A stretch of 64,000 nt of DNA from Symbiodinium natans (GCA_905221605.1 CAJNDS010000631.1:37821-101820); one strand, 5' to 3'; shown: positions 22,649 to 31,570, counted from the first letter of the stretch. Translations and numbers: made by a program. The notes: generated by a model from the sequence alone, not told the origin.

Positions 22649-23854
22649 GCGAGAGATTCAGCAGGCACCCCTCCGAGCCAAACGCAGAGCCCCAAATACA
22701 GGGGCGGGCGATGACGCCGGGGGTCTTCCCCCAAGCCCCTAGAAAGAAAGAAAGAGAGATTCAGCATCGCCCAGTCATTTATGTTTCAATAGTTGCATAT
22801 GCACCGGTACCCACGCATACTCCCACGCATGCTGTGATGTTGTGGCGAGTTTCCTGGTTGGCTCCTTGACTGCACCCCACGCACGGGAGCCTGTCCTTTC
22901 ATGTTTGCCGTGCACATGGAAAGCCAGCAGAAGAAGCAGAAGAAGAAACAATCATTCTGCGTGTGAGCTTTGCACATGTGAGCTCAGCTAAGGTGGCCTG
23001 AGCTTTTGTCGCAGTTTCTGAAAATGGTGTGGTGCACGCCTCTCTCGGAGGATAACAGCAGTGGTCTGACCGTGGTGAAGCAGCGTTTGCGTCCCCATCC
23101 TGATGTCGTATGCTGGAGCTACGACCATTTTGAGTTGGCGCTCATCGCTGGGATCGGGCTCATTGTGTGGTGCATTGGGGTCCCCGTGCTACTGTTCTTG
23201 CGCATCTACAAGCTGAAAGACCGCCAGAATCCTGAGAACTTCCGGAGGTACGGCTTCTTCATCGAGGGCTATGAGCCAGGCTTTTGGTATTGGGATATCA
23301 TCGTGAAGCGTTTTGACATCGCGATCATGAACTTGATAACCTATACTTCCTTGGCCGATGACCAGAAGGCGAAGCTATTGCTTTTCCCTTTCGTCTCTGG
23401 CGCGCAGCTGGCCATTGCTTCTTGGTGCAGGCCCTTTACAAACGATCAGGCAGAGATCTTGGACTTCATGGAGATGTGCCTCTTGAGCTTTCGCTTCGTT
23501 CTCTTCAGCATGGTCGCAGTCCTGCTAATCTTCAATCCCTCGGCCGAGGTGACATATGTTTTTGCTGGACTGTTGGTCCTGGCGCTGGGATGCATCTGCA
23601 TGTACTTTGCACTGCATGTGGTGGTCCAGATGTTGCGCACAACGGCAGAAGACATGGAAGAGGAGGTGGAGGAGGAGGACGAGGACGATCCGTTGAAAGC
23701 ATCCCCCGCGCCCGCGCCCGCGCGGCGCGGTTCAGTGCGCGGTCGGAGATCAAGCGTGAGGGGCCAGGAGAAAGCGAAGCCAAATCCCATAGTGCAACTG
23801 ATAGGCCAGCATGGGCTTGAAAACTGGGGTTTGTATCGAGGGAGCAACAGATAG
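1..23854 (+). CDS. Gene A1: giant cysteine-rich multi-pass membrane protein, CRMP-like (5' end outside window)
   Basis: Multi-exon gene, homologous exon by exon to gene A2 (31571-46814). Exons fixed by comparison: 1-5857, 6250-6359, 6435-6770, 6876-6935, 7165-7287, about 7433-7497, 7644-7738, 7842-7942, 8038-8130, 8224-8669, 8778 to about 8915, 11812 to about 11905, about 12270-12391, 12813-12940, 13094 to about 13160, 13522 to about 13764, 22475-22557 and 22993-23854. Exons between 13764 and 22475, and the counterpart of the A2 exon at 40374, were not found. The protein has a Cys-rich ectodomain of ephrin-receptor-like repeats and CWC modules, then several membrane helices and a charged cytoplasmic tail. 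Family knowledge: such proteins in alveolates are large surface or secretory-pathway proteins. The CRMP comparison is inference; no biochemical role can be assigned. The signal peptide exon lies left of the window. A full-length transcript would be spliced across a long intron carrying a LINE. Confidence 0.8.
520..940 (+). repeat. In-frame 78-base coding minisatellite (Gly/Tyr/Asp/Ser-rich)
   Basis: A 78-base (26-codon) unit is repeated about four to five times inside module 1 of A1. It encodes SGGGYGGIDGG followed by SSGYGGLDGGSGTGS with minor changes (I to V). Period checked from identical GGCACGGGC starts at 631 and 709. A2 has only a short GGYGGYGG-type stretch at the same place (33180-33310), so the array expanded after duplication or shrank in A2. 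Confidence 0.9.
1115..1605 (+). repeat. In-frame 72-base coding minisatellite with Asn-Asn-Thr sequons
   Basis: A 72-base (24-codon) unit encodes GGPAGGENNTENNT followed by GGGPGGGPGD. About six to seven full or partial copies are present; GGCCCTGCC recurs at 1261 and 1333. Each unit carries two N-N-T motifs, which fit the N-x-T sequon for N-glycosylation if the segment is luminal or extracellular (inference). The array is absent from A2. Confidence 0.9.
6250..8915 (+). CDS. Gene A1 middle exons: Cys repeats and linker
   Basis: Ten exons whose boundaries are set by alignment with A2. 6250-6359 (CTRGYYCAGG repeat) is 110 bases in both copies. 6435-6770 carries CDRGYYF...CEAGNTTF, then a linker ending in VPAVSFNMSLSNIPAD. 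6876-6935 encodes FLATFSASARVDPSAIEI. 7165-7287 encodes MIVITIKQRSVDEAS. 7433 to about 7497 encodes TVTNEVTAAIQNNP. 7644-7738 encodes VECAPRMSVPPG. 7842-7942 encodes VPVLSAADCQCSPGY (101 bases in both copies). 8038-8130 is a further Cys repeat (93 bases in both). 8224-8669 holds several Cys repeats ending in HAQPIA. 8778 to about 8915 encodes GFYQGGQ...ACNG. Equal lengths and matching phases make these exons secure, apart from the 3' end of the 7433 exon and the last boundary. Confidence 0.8.
8916..11811 (+). repeat. Repeat-filled A1 intron
   Basis: No firm coding sequence; at least one small exon (counterpart of 40374-40391) should lie here but was not recognised. At 9290-9660 there are degenerate repeats of about 35-45 bases around CCAGAGAGTCCCTGCAGTGCC. 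At 9720-9930 there are CCCTGGTCC-type repeats, and at 9945-10080 AAC- and GAAGGC-type simple repeats. At 10100-10520 about four degenerate units of roughly 100 bases carry TTTCCAAACCCATCATACG. At 10560-10890 degenerate units of about 50 bases carry CAGCCAGAAATGCTG. Confidence 0.65.
11812..13165 (+). CDS. Gene A1 membrane-proximal exons with first membrane helix
   Basis: Four exons. 11812 to about 11905 encodes the last Cys repeat (STGVLCGECPAQWARDDYP), matching A2 STGLLCGECPDGWARDDYP. About 12270-12391 encodes a hydrophobic helix (VFMNFIVAAMAATSAV) and then KLHTSMI, ending at a GC donor. 12813-12940 encodes SVLTQFNLERLPGFEW plus a short Cys-containing loop, ending at a GC donor. 13094 to about 13160 encodes FPWPEEVSKAMSDVFAVM. 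All four have clear A2 partners. The strong pyrimidine tract before 12813 (TGTTTTCCAG) supports that acceptor. The start of the helix exon and the end of the last one are approximate. Confidence 0.75.
13522..13764 (+). CDS. Gene A1 exon with second membrane helix
   Basis: Starts after AAG at an AG|G acceptor aligned with 41690 in A2. It encodes a long hydrophobic stretch (SSPIIAIIALFMFSAFMVYV), then a basic cytosol-like segment (RDKKKRAGLKKK) and GLTWRDVEDR, matching A2 GLTWQDVEDM. The helix followed by positive charges suggests an in-to-out topology, but orientation is inference. The 3' boundary is approximate. Confidence 0.72.
13765..14410. other. Intronic sequence, no gene seen
   Basis: Start of the long A1 intron region. 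It contains an A-rich stretch around 14000-14160 (AGAAATAATGACGAGAAATAGAAAG type) and a stretch related to the dispersed repeats seen at 10.1 and 29.4 kb. No open frame with an A2 counterpart was recognised. Confidence 0.5.
14411..14560. repeat. Opposed poly-G and poly-C runs
   Basis: A run of about 14 G is followed directly by about 14 C (14414-14441). More C runs lie near 14471, 14515 and 14543. The abutting G and C runs form a palindrome that could fold into a hairpin. Long homopolymers of this kind are also error-prone in assembly, so lengths may be inexact. Confidence 0.8.
15572..15655 (+). CDS. Candidate A1 exon, uncertain
   Basis: A good acceptor (TTTCTCATCCAG) precedes a frame reading EQLCEKIHLSRDELFEEPEF. 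No A2 counterpart was found, and another frame is open over most of the stretch. It lies in the gap where missing membrane-domain exons are expected. Treat as a weak candidate only. Confidence 0.22.
15960..17440. repeat. AT-rich island with 8-base TGATAATA satellite
   Basis: Composition shifts abruptly from mixed or GC-rich flanks to strongly AT-rich DNA. From about 16080 to 16520 it is a tandem array of variants of an 8-base unit (ATGATAAT, ATGAGAAT). The unit is not a multiple of three but has few stops on the minus strand, so it gives long spurious Ser/His/Ile/Tyr frames. From 16550 to 17400 the DNA is AT-rich and non-repetitive with no credible gene. It lies inside the long A1 intron. Confidence 0.85.
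17840..21120 (+). mobile_element. Degenerate non-LTR retrotransposon (LINE)
   Basis: GC-rich block, unlike the AT-rich DNA just left of it, carrying a decayed reverse transcriptase (18318-20871). A stretch before it (17997-18299) could be the 5' part of the element. The ends are estimated from composition; no target-site duplication or poly-A tail was identified. It lies on the same strand as A1 within its long intron. Dinoflagellate genomes carry many such LINE remnants (established knowledge). Confidence 0.7.
18318..20871 (+). pseudogene. Frameshifted reverse transcriptase of a LINE
   Basis: Reading the element needs at least four frame changes (about 18450-18520, 19150-19195, 20330-20440 and 20560-20630), so it cannot make an intact protein. 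N-terminal part: a Cys/His knuckle (CQVCGLL...HGAHPRC). Middle: reverse transcriptase signatures PKGADDVRPIAV, VDFRNAFNTVDR, GVQQGDPLGPLLFALAL and the catalytic FLDD box (AFLDDVCLAG). C-terminus: a second knuckle (CPLCDGVADSFGDHSRC) followed by RHNRLR. A C-terminal knuckle before RHN recalls R2-like elements with a restriction-like endonuclease. This clade assignment is inference, and the endonuclease itself is missing or decayed. Confidence 0.85.
21842..21915. mobile_element. MITE-like element copy 1 (partial)
   Basis: Begins TTGGGATATTCCCCCCTATA, continues ACTAACAGTCCTTAATTGGGA and ends near CTATTATAATCCCTATTGG. The same core occurs at 38755-38832 and as a complete inverted-repeat element at 56629-56730. 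It lies in the long A1 intron. Confidence 0.75.
22475..22557 (+). CDS. Gene A1 penultimate exon
   Basis: An 83-base exon in phase 0 encoding DTLDFGLFTSWPRPSLLL then QCVPVIWV, matching A2 45694-45776 (also 83 bases, FGLFTSYPRPGRLFF then QCVPVFWV). AG|G acceptor after CCCAG and GC donor (GCTGCTGG) in A1; both features are the same in A2. The product is a loop followed by part of a hydrophobic segment. Confidence 0.85.
22608..22760. repeat. GA-rich microsatellite
   Basis: (GA)n interrupted by C at 22612-22655, with a short GAAA-type run near 22741-22760. It lies in the intron between the last two A1 exons. Confidence 0.8.
22993..23854 (+). CDS. Gene A1 last exon: membrane bundle and cytoplasmic tail
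   Basis: Begins AG|G and reads WPELLSQFLKMVWC, then a loop, then four to five hydrophobic stretches: LIAGIGLIVWCIGVPVLLFL, IAIMNLITY with LLLFPFVSGAQLAI, CLLSFRFVLFSMVAVLLIF and VFAGLLVLALGCICMYFALH. Between helices is the conserved YGFFIEGYEPGFWYWDII segment, typical of the membrane domains of protist Cys-rich TRP-like or receptor-like proteins (family resemblance, inference). The tail has an acidic run (EEEVEEEDEDD) and a basic RRGSVRGRRSS stretch before the stop at 23852-23854. Unlike A2, this exon has no intron after GFW. Confidence 0.88.
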
Positions 23855-24537
23855 CGACAGGAAGCGAAACCCTGAGGTGAAGTGAAAAGGACAGTGATCG
23901 GAACCGCTTTGCCACTGATCCAACAGGGTGAGGACGAGAAGGTTTTCATAGAGTCGCCTGGAAGTACCGTTTGTAGAGCAGAATCTCGCAGTGTAGTCCG
24001 GAGAGCTACAGTTTGTGGAGCCCGGCACGTGCTTATCAACTTAGGTGGTCCATTACCACTGACAAAATCAAGATTGTGAGCACAGAGAAGCGGAAGAAGC
24101 TACGCAGGTCTTCAAGCTTCGCGCGGGCAGCGCTTCGGCTTCCACGTTAGGGCATCTGAAAATGTGCCGTTGCTGGTCACTGTGAGAGGGCTCACACCAC
24201 AAACAGCATGAAGGCATGCGCAAAGCCTGATTCGAGGCGTCCGTCGTTAAGAACACGAGGGCGCAGATCCTGCGGTTTGGGCCAAATTACCAGCGGCAAG
24301 TCGTTGTCAAGGCAGATTTTTTGTTTTTGCTCTTTCTGTGGCTTTTGAAGTGTTCTTTGGGAGTGTTTGTCTTGGGTGTTGCAACACTGGAACTTGTTTT
24401 GACATTTGCGTCCCCGCGCATCGGTTGCATGGCCATCTTTGTCATGGTCGTTGTTTTGGGCTCCAACGGCACGGCATTTACAGTGTTTTCTGTGCCCTGT
24501 GCACAGAAAAGCACACGCCTGCCACGTTTTCTACCAG
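23855..24537. other. Spacer between A1 and the 57-base array
   Basis: 3' flank of A1. No open frame with homology elsewhere in the window, and no AATAAA-type signal was looked for as dinoflagellates do not use a strong one. Confidence 0.4.
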
Positions 24538-25267
24538 TCCGTGCGAATGGCCAGAGCATCCATGCCCGCACGATGAGAACGTCCGTGTTACCAGTGCGTG
24601 CGAATGGCCAGGGCATCCACGCCCGCGCGATGAGAACGTCCGTGTTACCAGTGCGTGATGAGAACAACCGTGTTACCAGTGCGTGCGAATGGCCAGGGCA
24701 TCCACGCCCGCTCGATGAGAACGTCCGTGTTACCAGTGCGTGATGAGAACGTCCGTGTTGCCAGTGCGTGCGAATGGCCAGGGCATCCATGCCCTCACGA
24801 TGAGAACGTCCGTGTTACCAGTGTGTGCGAATGGCCAGGGCATCCATGCCCGTACGATGCGAACGTCCGTGTTACCAGTGCGTGCGAATGGCCAGAGCAT
24901 CCATGCCCCCACGATGAGAACGTCCGTGTTACCAGTGCGTGCGAATGGCCAGAGCATCCATGCCCGCACGATGAGAACGTCCGTGTTACCAGTGCGTGCG
25001 AATGGCCAGAGCATCCATGCCCGTACGATGCGAACGTCCGTGTTACCAGTGCGTGCGACTGGCCAGAGCATCCATGCCCGCAAGATGAGAACGTCAGTGT
25101 TGCCAGTGAGGGCATCCATGCCCGCACGATGAGAACGTCCGTGTTACCAGTGCGTGCGAATGGCCAGAGCATCCATGCCCCCGCGATGAGAACGTCCGTG
25201 TTATCAGTGCGTGCGAATGGCCAGAGCATCCATGCCCGCACGATGAGAACTATGAGAACGTCCGTCG
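24538..25267. repeat. 57-base tandem minisatellite
   Basis: About a dozen copies of a 57-base unit built on GTGCGTGCGAATGGCCAGAG, CATCCATGCCCGCACGATGA and GAACGTCCGTGTTACCA, plus shortened copies (near 24655 and 24740) that retain only GTGCGTGATGAGAAC and the tail. As 57 is a multiple of three, several frames on both strands stay open for hundreds of bases, but no frame is favoured. It lies between A1 and B1 and has no counterpart between A2 and B2. Confidence 0.92.
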
Positions 25268-25775
25268 AGACAAGAACTGGCTGAAGCTCTAAAATGTCTG
25301 GACCTCGACCGCCCTCATGCCGCCCAAACCTAGGCCCCAGCGCATTCTAGTCAATTTTCCCTTCGAGTTTTTGTCCGCTGTACTCTCACCATCCCTGACT
25401 CTCAAAGCTCAGAAATACTGCCTTTGCCACGTTATTTGCCCTTCCCGTCTACAACGCGGCGTTTTCGGCGCGCGTTTACGCACCGTTGGAACGTTGTTTT
25501 GTGTTGGTGCCATCGTTATTGCTGCTGCTGCTGCTGCTGCTGCTGATTCTGATCTGTTTCTTTGGGATGTTAAAGTCCATTACACATTTCTTGCAATGCT
25601 GAACCCCCCCCCCCCCCCCACCCCCACCCCCTCCCTCCCACAAGGCTGAGTGCCTGCAAGGAGTGCTGACTCACACACACGTCCAGCTTGTTTCATTTCC
25701 ATGCTCCGAGAATTCCATGCTTCGAGAAGTCCCTTGTTTTTTGTCGGGGAATGTGTCGTGATTGGAAGTCCTTTG
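25268..25775. other. B1 upstream region
   Basis: Contains a (CTG)n run at 25518-25545, a C run at 25604-25630 and a second short (CTG)n at 25772-25792. A first exon of B1 may lie here but was not identified. Confidence 0.4.
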
Positions 25776-26262
25776 CTGCTGCTGCTGCTGACCTGGCGAG
25801 AGGCAATGGAGGAGTTCACTGAACTCTGGCTTGATCAGTTTGACCAGCTCATCCTGCCTGCGGATACAACACGCCTGCTCGTTGCCTTAACCAGCGCAAT
25901 GAGAAACATTCCCAAGAAAACGCCAAAGCGCCAGATCGCCGCGAAGTGGCAAGAAGAAGTAAAGCATTTGTTCAAGCACCACACCCTTGATGGACGGCAT
26001 GGCCTCGATCACAAGTGGCACGTGGCTCCGGATGAGATTCTCCATATGACACAGCGCTTGGCAGCAGTAGGTGCCAAGGATGCTACAATTTTGGCACCTT
26101 GGATGCTTTCGAAGTCTGCACAAAGGTTGTTTCTCATGCCAACGTTGCATGACTCCTGCATTGCCCTGTCAACCACATGGTTGAGGTGGAGGCAGTGCTG
26201 GCGGAGTTGCATGTGCGTCAAAAGGAGTATGAGGATCACCTGAGATGGGAGATGGAGGCTGT
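25776..26262 (+). CDS. Gene B1: unrecognised small gene, paralogue of B2
   Basis: No known family recognised. The main exon probably starts at 25803 (AG|G) and runs to about 26084. It encodes AMEEFTELWLDQFDQLILPAD, then PKKTPKRQIAAKWQEEV, then PDEILHMTQRLAAVGAKD. B2 has the aligned FSSMWLDEFDQTYLPAD, PPKTPKDRIYKKWKQEV and PDDILEVTQRLGKIGATE. A second exon starts at 26186 (VEAVLAELHVRQKEYEDH; B2 partner at 50088). The sequence is hydrophilic and probably helical, suggesting a soluble protein. The first exon and 3' end are not determined. It follows A1 on the same strand about 2 kb downstream, as B2 follows A2. Confidence 0.6.
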
Positions 26263-27240
26263 GACCTGCTGCCTCCCAGCAAATGCGTCACCCATGCTTC
26301 ACCCAGGTACCACGAAGTATCGTGCCCCAAGCACCTAAAATCAGTGCAGTGACAGCCCTTCAACAGAGTTGCTGCTTTGCATGTGCAGTCCGAAGACGAT
26401 GACAGCGATGAGGACAGCCCCAGCCTCGGCTTCTTGGGGGTGCAATACAGATCCTGGTGTACAGGCTGTCCGCCGGCTGAGGCAACTTCAACCCTAGTTC
26501 CCGAACTCGCTTTGTTCTTGATCAGGCAGGAACTGAAAAGCGTACATGTGAGACGATCCCAGCCGAGCCAAGCTTTGGCTTTCTTTTCCTGTTCAGTTCA
26601 GGACCCAAATGAGCAGTCAGAGGACGCTGCTTGTCGGAACTGAGCCTGCTGGTCTACGGCCATTCCGCCTACAGCAGCAAGAGTCGGGTTACTGGCGTGA
26701 GAAACTACCATAGCCACGGCGGCAGGCGGCAGTACTTCTAGCAACAGTGGTAGCAGTGCCAGCAGGCAACGGTGGCAGCCGCGGTAGTGTTGCTGGTGTC
26801 ATGTGGTGGTGGTGGTGGTGGTGGTGGCGAAGCTTTAACGCAGACGTTTCCCCCGGTCATGTTGCCCTCTTGTCGCAGTCCAGCCAGAGCCTTCAAGGTT
26901 CAGCTGGTTCCACGGCGAATCGCGCCGATGACGGAAAGGGCTTTTGAACTGCAACTAGTCCATGATTATCCCTGACGTGGAGCCTGGATTGGATGCCCAG
27001 GCTGCACAAACGTCTATGAGCGCCTCCTCGAGAGCAGCACACGGAGCGGCAGAAGTACTTGATGCTGTTCCAACGCAAGCGTTGGCAGGACCATTGGCAG
27101 GAGAGGATTGCGAGAGTGCAAGTGCATTGTCCTGCCATGCCAAGGGCTCCTTCCCTGAATCCGATGGTAGCTTTATCACGAGGATCAAGCCCGCTCGTCC
27201 AGCAGACAAAGGCCGTTCTTGCTGATGTTGGCATACTTGC
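26263..27240. other. Possible further B1 exons, unresolved
   Basis: A short acidic frame (SEDDDSDEDSPSLGFLG, about 26382-26440) and a frame near 26880-26950 (AFKVQLVPRR) could be coding, but neither has a convincing B2 partner. A (GGT)n run lies at 26803-26827. Confidence 0.25.
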
Positions 27241-27244
27241 AGGT

Positions 27245-27358
27245 TCATGGTATGTATTCACCAACTATAACTGTACTTCTTATAACCATATGTTGGCACT
27301 TAAAGGGGCTTATAAGTGGGTTATAAGTACAGTTATAGCTGGTTAATAAGTACCATGA
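27245..27358. mobile_element. Inverted-repeat element, MITE-like
   Basis: Left arm 27245-27287 (TCATGGTATGTATTCACC, ACTATAACTGTACTTCTTAT) pairs with right arm 27319-27358 (AAGTACAGTTATAGCTGGTT, AATAAGTACCATGA). Loop about 30 bases. About 85 percent of arm positions match by eye. AT-rich with no coding capacity. Confidence 0.75.
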
Positions 27359-27496
27359 GTCTCCAAGTAGGTAGCCTCCCGATCCCTGTCGCTGTGTCCG
27401 TACAATGTTTAGGCTGTCGAGAATCGGCTAGGAGGTCTGTGGGTAGTTTTCCAAATTTGGGCTCCCTTTTTTTGGGGTCCCCGATATAGTACGGCA

Positions 27497-27602
27497 CCCT
27501 AAACCCTAAACCCTAAACCCTAAACCCTAAACCCTAAACGAACCCTAAACCCTAAACCCTAAACCCTAAACCCTAAACCCTAAACCCTAAACCCTAAACC
27601 CC
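27497..27602. repeat. Interstitial telomere-type repeat (CCCTAAA)n
   Basis: About 14 units of CCCTAAA, interrupted once by ACGAA near 27539. This is the complement of TTTAGGG, the telomere repeat reported for dinoflagellates and plants. It lies between the two A-B cassettes. Confidence 0.95.
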
Positions 27603-27832
27603 TTGAGGTAACCTAATTTAGAGAACTACCCCTTGCGGAAGCCCTGGCGGAAGCATTGGGCCGCGAGAAGGTGGACTCGAGCGGGCTGGAGAAGCCTTCC
27701 ACACCTTTGGCCTCACCCCGTCCAAGCCGCTCCACTTCCCCACCGGAGGCAGGTAATATATATATATATATATCTATATATACATATACACATGCATATG
27801 TATATACATACATACATACATGCATGCATACA

Positions 27833-27899
<67 letters not shown>

Positions 27900-28020
27900 A
27901 TTATAAGTATATACAAATATATATATATATACATATGTTACATGAATGCTTATATTTATCTCTCAGCATATGCTAGAATTGTAAAACATGCTTCCCTCAA
28001 CACGGAGACCTAATGTGTTT
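27603..28020. repeat. TA, CATA and CA microsatellites
   Basis: (TA)n, (CATA)n and (CA)n tracts from about 27754 to 27935. Frames through them are simple-sequence artefacts. No gene seen. Confidence 0.85.
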
Positions 28021-28174
28021 TAGGCAGCTTCCGGTCTTCGAGTCTTGACCATAGCTCGCTTGCGTCAGAACCGGGAGTTGAAAAGAAGCCCGCCTTTTCA
28101 TGAAGAGCTTGCGGTGGAAATCGTTTAGTCGCCCGGGGACGAACAAACAAACATCCAAGGCGAGAGATCGTTGT

Positions 28175-30095
28175 TTTTTTCGGGCGTGGTGTTCCCGAAA
28201 GCACCGCGAAGGGTTGTTCGGAAAGAATGGCTTCGCGCCGCACCAAGTACACCGCAACAACGACACCGCACAAGCTGCACCGCACCAACTACACCGCACC
28301 AACTACACCGCACCAACTAGCACACCGCACCAGTCCACCTCCACGGCTTCTGCTTCTATGCGATTCTATTACTCTTCTATTCAATTCTACTTATTTCTTA
28401 GGCCGGGGTAGGCTTGCCGGGGCGGGAGGATCGTGCGTGTCCAGGCGCTCTCGCTGTGCGTTTTTGCGCATTTCAACGTCGCCGACGAACCCTCTGCGGG
28501 GATCGTGCGTGTCGAAGCTCTCTGGCTGTGTGTTTTTGCGCATTTTCATCGTGGGTGACGAACCCTCTGCGGCGGTGTTCGCTCCGCCGCGCCACGACCA
28601 CCACACTTGCAACACCGCCAGATACGTGTCCCTTGCAAACGTCAAGCTGATTGCTTTCGGGATCATCGGTGTCGAGTTTGAGAACGCGGATTAGGGTCAT
28701 GGGTGTTGCACGGGTGTTGGTTTAGGCTTCGGGTGCGTGGTGATGGACTGTCAAAACCAAGGAGGAGGCCAGATCGAGGGTGTGACGGGACCGTGGTGGA
28801 TTGCAAACGCCAGAGGGAGGGGGGGGGGGGGGGGGCGGCGAGAGAACGGGGGCATTTTTGTGATTTATGTTTTGTTCTTTTTGGGGGAGGGGCGGAGGTC
28901 CTAGGTGTTTCCTACTAAGATGCAGAGGAAATAGAGGCTTTCTTTTAAACCACAGGATATAGAGAACTTCTCTGTGCAGAGGAAGTAGAGTTTGTCTTAT
29001 GAACAAGTTTGGAGGAAAAGAGGTTTTCTAGTTTTCTTGTCTAATTTAGAGGAGAGATAGGTTTTCTATTAAACACAGAGGAACTAGTGGCTTTCTTATG
29101 CGAATTCTAGGGGGAATGGAGGTTTCCTGGCACAGCATAGAGAAATAGAGGTTTACAGAGTGACAGAACGAAAGAAAGACAGACAGGCAGAAAGAAAGAC
29201 AGAACGACAGAACTAATGCAATGATCAAATATGACAGAAGAAATAAAGAACACATACAGAGAGAACGAAAGAAATGTTAAAGAACTAAAGAAGACAGAAA
29301 TAGATGAATATACAAAGAATCACACATTTCAAGCCCCTTTCAAGCATTCTTGACAAGAAGATCATGCCAGAAAAGGACTTGCGTTAAGAAAACATGCGAA
29401 TCCTTTCCGTGCCCGTCATGCGTGCATTTTGAGTTGAAATGGGAGGGCCTTGAAAAGGATTAGTCCTTTTCCAAACTCGTCCGTGTTTGCAAACGGGGGT
29501 GGGGGGTGGTGGATCCCCCCGCCTTGCAAACTGGCTCTATCAAAGATCATGCTAGAGGACTTGCGTACAGAAACATGCCAATCCTTTTCCAAAAGCACGT
29601 CATGCAAATGGGGTGGGGTCTGTGCCTCAACCCTCCTTGTGTTTTCTTCGTTTTCTCTTGAAGCCTTGCAAGCTTGTTTGATAAAAGTTATCATGCCATA
29701 GAACGAGTACTTGTGATAAGAAAACATGCGCATCCATTGTGTTTGCAAATGGGGGGGGGGGGCTGCGCCCTCCCCCCCACTCCTCCGCTTCTATTTCCTG
29801 TGTATTTTAGCAAGAAAACCTCTATTTCCAGTATGTATGCTCTTCAGCAGACTTTGCTTCACAGGAAAACCTCTATTTCCTTTGTAGTTTAGTCGGAAAA
29901 CCTCAGTTGTTTCTGTGTTTGAATGGGAAGCCCTAGACCAAACAAAAGAGGTAGCGCCGCATGCATTTTGGTTCAGGAGTGCGGCGACTGTCGTGGTGTA
30001 CCTGGTGCGGTGTAGTTGTTGCGATGTGTTGCGATGCGAACAGGGCAGTCGTTTCTTTCCGAAGAACCCTTCGCGGTGTTTGCGGGAATAGCAAC
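28175..30095. repeat. Nested inverted dispersed repeats
   Basis: Outer pair: 28180-28330 (ACCGCGAAGGGTTGTTCGG and CACCGCACCAACTACACC) occurs in inverse orientation at about 29985-30090 (CCGAAGAACCCTTCGCGG, GTGCGGTGTAGTTGTTG). Inner pair: several units of about 30 bases with AGAGGAAATAGAGG at 28917-29160 occur inverted as CCTCTATTTCC at 29808-29905. Between them are copies of a repeat containing GAAAACATGCGAATCC and CCTTTTCC with G runs (29390-29760). No gene seen. Confidence 0.65.
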
Positions 30096-31490
30096 CAAAA
30101 CCAAGTTTTTGCAGGCTTTTGCAGCCCCTCTATAGACATCCGACGTTTTCGAGGAGCTTCCCACACAACACACAAGCAAGCGAGCGAGCGAGCGAGCAAG
30201 CAAGCAAGCAAACAACCACAGACAGACAAACACACAAGCAAACCACGAAGCCCTCGGATACATGAGTGCTTACCTGAGCATTGGAAGCCCAACATTCGCT
30301 GCTCATGAAGGCTCGGCAGCCAGTATCGGCTTCTAGGGATACGGAGGTGAGCTCCGTAGCTCCCTGGCATCTGCTTACGCTGAGTCTGGTTGTTGTTGTT
30401 GTTGGTTGGATGCGGGTTCGCGTCAAGGTTATGGCTGTCGGATTCAGGCTTGTCAAGGGTTGACTCTTGGTGAGCTTCAGGTTCCGCCGATGCCTGACAC
30501 TGAAAGGCGGACGGCAGTATGATTGAGCGGCTGCATGCACGTTGTAGCCTGACCTCGTGAGTGGGCAGAAGCAGGCCTTCATTGGAGGCTTCCCATATGT
30601 TCAGCTTGATCTCTTGTCGCCACAGCCTTTAGCGCATTTTCAAGCGAAGTTGACTTGCTTTGCTTGCGCCCGTGCTTTCCATTTAACATGACGACAGCCG
30701 CAGAAGACGGCCAACGTTAATGATTGTTGAGACTGCCGCAGTGTAGGATCGTAGCTTTCCGAGCTCCATTTTGGAAAGGTGTTGCTGCCGTGCTAATGCA
30801 CAGCAACGCATTCCGCATGTTCTCTGAGCTCTTCGCCGTGCTTTCAAGAGAGAGACCAATTCCCGTGAAATGATCTGTTGCCCCTTGAAAGGCGTCATCA
30901 TGGCTTGCATGCTTCATGTGAGGACAGCATGGTGTACATATATACGTATACATGTATATATATATATATACACACATGACACCCAGGGTTTTTCATTGCA
31001 TTTTATCAGGCACCCTTGACAAGGCCGAGAAGAGCTGGCTTGAACACGCCAGTCTAAGACAAAGGCTTCAATCAGCAGCAACAAGCTTGCAAAAACCCAA
31101 AGCTTCAACATTCCAGGGGAAGGCAAAGGCGTCAGAGCTTCCGTCTTGCAAGGTGCGAGGCTTCACGCAAAAGCGCGCGCTGCGGAGCTTCAGGCAGCAC
31201 TTTGGCCGAAGACGACAGCGTCAGCGCTGTTCAGGCAAAGGCAGCAACAAACTTCAAGCTTCACGTGAGGACAAGAGCTTCAGAGTCTCAGGTGACGGTA
31301 CATGCTTTAGAACGTCAGGCGAGGCTCACACAAGTTCTGGCACGAAGCGGAGGTCTATGTACTTTCAGTTTAACGAGTATGTGCTCTCAGCATCCTCGCC
31401 AAGCTTACGAGTCTGCGACGCACGTGCCCATATTTGGCTTATGGCCCGTAGCCTCGAGCTCATATCGGTTATATCCGTTGCATTTCCTGC
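30096..31490. other. Spacer upstream of A2
   Basis: Contains a GAGC/AAGC tetranucleotide run (30178-30215) and a (TA)n run (30950-30975). At 31060-31300 there is a stretch rich in spaced GCTTCA motifs. Frames through it shift between all three phases, so it is not confidently coding. A pyrimidine-rich AG at 31491-31492 (GCATTTCCTGCAG) could be a spliced-leader acceptor for A2, but upstream ATGs lie between it and 31571. Confidence 0.35.
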
Positions 31491-31570
31491 AGGCTGTGCG
31501 GCTCAGGCCCAGCAGCCGCATGTATGATGCGTAGTGATGCGCACTGCGCAGCCGCTTTCAATGTAAACGA

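Noticed and set aside
24655-25284. 209-codon frame and several overlapping frames on both strands
   Set aside because: The 57-base minisatellite is stop-free in multiple frames; no frame is favoured and no domain is present.
30952-31527. 191-codon + strand frame upstream of A2
   Set aside because: Begins in a TA microsatellite, runs over GCTTCA-rich sequence in which all three phases look similar, and the A2 signal peptide ATG lies downstream.
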